DNA of 7,071 nucleotides from Firmicutes bacterium ZCTH02-B6. Lineage in GTDB: Bacteria; Bacillota; Limnochordia; Limnochordales; ZCTH02-B6. The notes under the pieces are model-generated. The model made no database searches, was not told where the DNA came from, and worked only from the letters and a program-made list of their open reading frames with translations. Position numbers and translations under genes: made by a program. The stretch covers positions 1-7,071 of the forward strand of contig LZRQ01000179.1 in assembly GCA_002159155.1 (NCBI GenBank), in the 5' to 3' direction. Of this stretch, positions 5,233 through 7,071 are shown in pieces. Numbering within the stretch: position 1 is the first letter of the stretch; the number at the start of each line of letters is the position of its first letter.

Positions 5233-6186
5233 GTGGCACTCTCCGGGTGGATGTGGGTAGCGTTCAACGGGCTCGTGCTGGCCATGTTGGCGCTGGACCT
5301 CGGCGTCTTCAACCGCAACGCCCACGCGATCAAGGCAAAAGAGGCAGCCATCTGGACGGTGATCTGGATCGCCGTCGCCGTGGCGTTCGGCGGCTTCGTC
5401 TATTGGTGGCAAGGGCCCGACGTCGCCATGCAGTACTTCGCCGGCTACCTCATTGAGAAATCCTTGAGCGCGGACAACATTTTCGTCTTTGTGCTGATCT
5501 TCACGTACTTCGCCGTCCCGGCCCAGTACCAGCACCGGGTGCTCTTTTGGGGCGTGCTGGGTGCGCTGGTCATGCGCGGCATCTTCATCGCCGCGGGTGC
5601 GGCGCTCATCAACTCCTTCCACTGGGTTATCTACATTTTCGGAGCGTTTTTGGTCTTCACGGGCATTAAGCTGATCACCCAAAAGGAAGAGGCTATCGAC
5701 CCCGGCCAAAGCCCGGTGCTCCGCTTTGTGCGGCGCATCTTCCCGGTGACCGAAAGCTATGAGGGCCCGCTGTTCTTTGTGCGGCGCGCGGGCAAGCTGA
5801 TGGCGACACCGCTGTTTGTCGTGCTGTGCATCGTCGAATCCAGCGACGTCATGTTTGCCGTCGACTCGGTGCCGGCCATTTTTGCGGTCAGCAACGACCC
5901 CTTCATCGTCTACACGTCCAACGTGTTTGCCATCCTGGGGCTGCGGTCACTTTACTTCCTGCTGGCGGACGTCATGGGCAAGCTGCGGTACCTCAAGGTT
6001 GGCCTGTCGGTCATCCTGACGTTCGTCGGCACCAAGATGCTGATCTCGAGCTTCGTGCACATCCCGCCGGCGGTGTCGCTGGGGGTCATCGTGGGTGTGC
6101 TGGCCGTCACCATCGTCGCTTCGCTGCTGGCGCCCGAGCAGGAAGCGGCCGCCGAGGCGGTTTCCTCCCGCGACGACTGGCGCTGA
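5233..6186 (+). CDS. TerC-family integral membrane protein (YkoY/Alx type), under Mn riboswitch control
   Basis: The 317-residue protein matches the TerC family (PF03741), whose riboswitch-linked members export Mn2+ or supply metal to secreted enzymes at the membrane. It has about eight membrane segments. Acidic family residues lie within them: Asp22 in LALDLGVFNR, Asp81 in KSLSADNIFVFVLIF, and Glu202, Asp205 and Asp211 in VESSDVMFAVDSVPAIFAV, followed by YTSNVFAILGLRSLYF. A cytoplasmic linker around residues 155-190 ends in ESYEGPLFFVRRAGK, and the C-terminus is a short charged tail. The open frame extends back to 5098, but that would encode the aptamer and terminator, so the start must be after 5203. 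GTG 5233 is chosen because AAAGGG (5219-5224) lies 8 bases upstream; GTG 5224 and ATG 5251 are alternatives. It is a single-gene unit closed by a strong terminator. Confidence 0.93.
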   Translation: MALSGWMWVAFNGLVLAMLALDLGVFNRNAHAIKAKEAAIWTVIWIAVAVAFGGFVYWWQGPDVAMQYFAGYLIEKSLSADNIFVFVLIFTYFAVPAQYQHRVLFWGVLGALVMRGIFIAAGAALINSFHWVIYIFGAFLVFTGIKLITQKEEAIDPGQSPVLRFVRRIFPVTESYEGPLFFVRRAGKLMATPLFVVLCIVESSDVMFAVDSVPAIFAVSNDPFIVYTSNVFAILGLRSLYFLLADVMGKLRYLKVGLSVILTFVGTKMLISSFVHIPPAVSLGVIVGVLAVTIVASLLAPEQEAAAEAVSSRDDWR

Positions 6187-6201
6187 CGTAGCTATAGACC
6201 T

Positions 6202-6235
6202 GGCCCCGGGTCTTTCACCCGGGGCCGTTTTCTCT
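6202..6235 (+). terminator. Intrinsic terminator of the TerC gene
   Basis: GGCCCCGGGT (6202-6211) pairs perfectly with ACCCGGGGCC (6217-6226) around the loop CTTTC, followed by GTTTTCTCT. It lies 15 bases after the TGA of the TerC gene. On the minus strand no T-run follows the hairpin, so it looks one-directional, although the Lon-like gene ends just 12 bases away on the other side. Confidence 0.93.
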
Positions 6236-6246
6236 CCGATTCACTG

Positions 6247-7071
6247 TCAGTTCGTAGCTTCTCCTTCTGGGCCCCCGTCCCGGCCTGGGCCGCGCCCTTC
6301 GCCCTCAGGACCGCTTCCCGGCGGCAGGCGAGGCGGTTCGCCGGGCGTCCGGCTGTCGCCCTCCCGGTCGGGTTGGGCCTCCTTGCCCCTGGCCGTCCCG
6401 TCAGCCTCCCGGCTCCCAGCGGGCAGGCATGCCACCAGTTCCCGCAGGCGGGCCTGGACGCGGCCGCCGACGGTTTCCGCCGGGAAGTTGCCGTGCTCAT
6501 CGGGCTCGCCCACCGGCACGCCCATGAGCAGCTCCACCAGCTCGTCGCTGTGGTCAATGGCGTAGATGTGAAATTGACCGTCGGCAATGGCTTTCACCAC
6601 GTCCTCCCGCAGGTTGAGGTGCACCACGTTGCTGCGGGGGATGATGACGCCCTGCGTACCGGTAAGGCCTTTGGCTCGGCAAATGTCAAAGAAACCTTCG
6701 ATTTTCTGGTTCAAGCCGCCCACGGCCTGCATCTCGCCGTACTGGTTGACGGAACCGGTCACCGCCAGGTCCTGCCGGACGGGCAAGCCGCTCAGGGCCG
6801 ACAGCAGCGCCGCCAGCTCGGCGCCGGACGCGCTGTCGCCGTCCACTTCGCTGTAGCTCTGCTCAAAGACGAGGCGGGCGGAAAGCGCCATGGGCAAGTT
6901 GCGGCCGAAGCGGTGGGTGAGGTAGCCGCCCAGGATCAGCACGCCCTTGGTATGGATGCGGCCGCCCAAGCGGGCCTCCCGCTCGATGTCGATGACGCCC
7001 TCGCGGCCGACGCCCACGGTGGCGGTAATGCGGGTCGGGCGCCCAAAGGAAAACTCGCCCATGGCCGACAC
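6247..7071 (-). CDS. Lon-related ATP-dependent protease, C-terminal proteolytic domain (5' end outside window)
   Basis: The 274 visible residues are the C-terminal part of a Lon-like protease of the kind that carries an AAA_32 domain (PF13654) before the Lon protease domain (PF05362). The gene runs off the right edge, so the ATPase part is not seen. The protease domain reads GGRIHTKGVLILGGYL, LVFEQSYSEVDGDSASGAELAALLSALSGLPVRQDLAVTGSVNQYGEMQAVGGLNQKIEGFF and GVIIPRSNVVHLNL. The Lon catalytic dyad is Ser in GDSAS (codon 6834-6832, visible residue 80) and Lys in NQKIEGFF (codon 6705-6703, residue 123). These enzymes degrade proteins in the cytoplasm; this subfamily is poorly characterised. After the domain, residues 220-274 form a Gly/Pro/Glu/Arg-rich, probably disordered tail that is not part of the fold. 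It converges on the TerC gene. Confidence 0.92.
   Translation of the reverse strand: MSAMGEFSFGRPTRITATVGVGREGVIDIEREARLGGRIHTKGVLILGGYLTHRFGRNLPMALSARLVFEQSYSEVDGDSASGAELAALLSALSGLPVRQDLAVTGSVNQYGEMQAVGGLNQKIEGFFDICRAKGLTGTQGVIIPRSNVVHLNLREDVVKAIADGQFHIYAIDHSDELVELLMGVPVGEPDEHGNFPAETVGGRVQARLRELVACLPAGSREADGTARGKEAQPDREGDSRTPGEPPRLPPGSGPEGEGRGPGRDGGPEGEATN

Noticed and set aside
4963..5709. Minus-strand open frame over the TerC promoter, riboswitch and gene
   Set aside because: It is antisense to well-supported elements and shows no domain.

Overview
The window is GC-rich, uses ATG, GTG and TTG starts and has strong Shine-Dalgarno sites. These traits, the family make-up (Bacillus-type chorismate synthase, CatE-like protein, Amidase_6 protein, TerC gene under a yybP-ykoY riboswitch) and rho-independent terminators suggest a high-GC member of the Firmicutes/Bacillota, perhaps a thermophilic deep-branching lineage. 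The exact taxon cannot be read from the sequence. No mobile element, CRISPR array, tRNA or rRNA was seen.

Left part (1-4160). The first 18 codons of a minus-strand aromatic amino acid lyase (HutH-like) lie at the left edge. It diverges from a plus-strand putative amidase (269-988). A strong hairpin overlaps the amidase stop codon, and a 199-base, hairpin-rich leader follows. Then come three plus-strand genes: chorismate synthase aroC (TTG start at 1188), a two-domain VOC protein resembling catechol 2,3-dioxygenase CatE (2491-3456), and a YhhQ-type queuosine precursor transporter (3471-4160). The gaps of 64 and 14 bases suggest one transcript for these three.

Middle (4161-5232). A DsbA/FrnE-like thioredoxin-fold protein is encoded on the minus strand, and its stop codon directly abuts that of yhhQ. 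Its upstream region holds an 11-bp perfect inverted repeat around a minus-strand -10-like box, and a 14-bp perfect palindrome. Next on the plus strand is the best regulatory unit of the window: a consensus promoter (TTGACA, 18 bp, TATAAT), then a yybP-ykoY manganese riboswitch starting at the predicted +1, then a rho-independent terminator whose 5' arm is the same sequence as the 3' strand of aptamer helix P1. This is the geometry of a metal-activated antitermination switch.

Right part (5233-7071). The switch controls a TerC-family membrane protein (YkoY/Alx type), closed by a strong terminator at 6202-6235. Converging on it is the C-terminal part of a Lon-related ATP-dependent protease of the AAA_32 type, cut by the right edge, with the Ser-Lys catalytic pair visible and an unusual low-complexity tail.

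The riboswitch-TerC unit belongs to a known class. The less explained items are the operator-like repeats before the FrnE-like gene, the structured aroC leader, the metal-site arrangement in the VOC protein, and a tiny ORF placed just after the riboswitch terminator.
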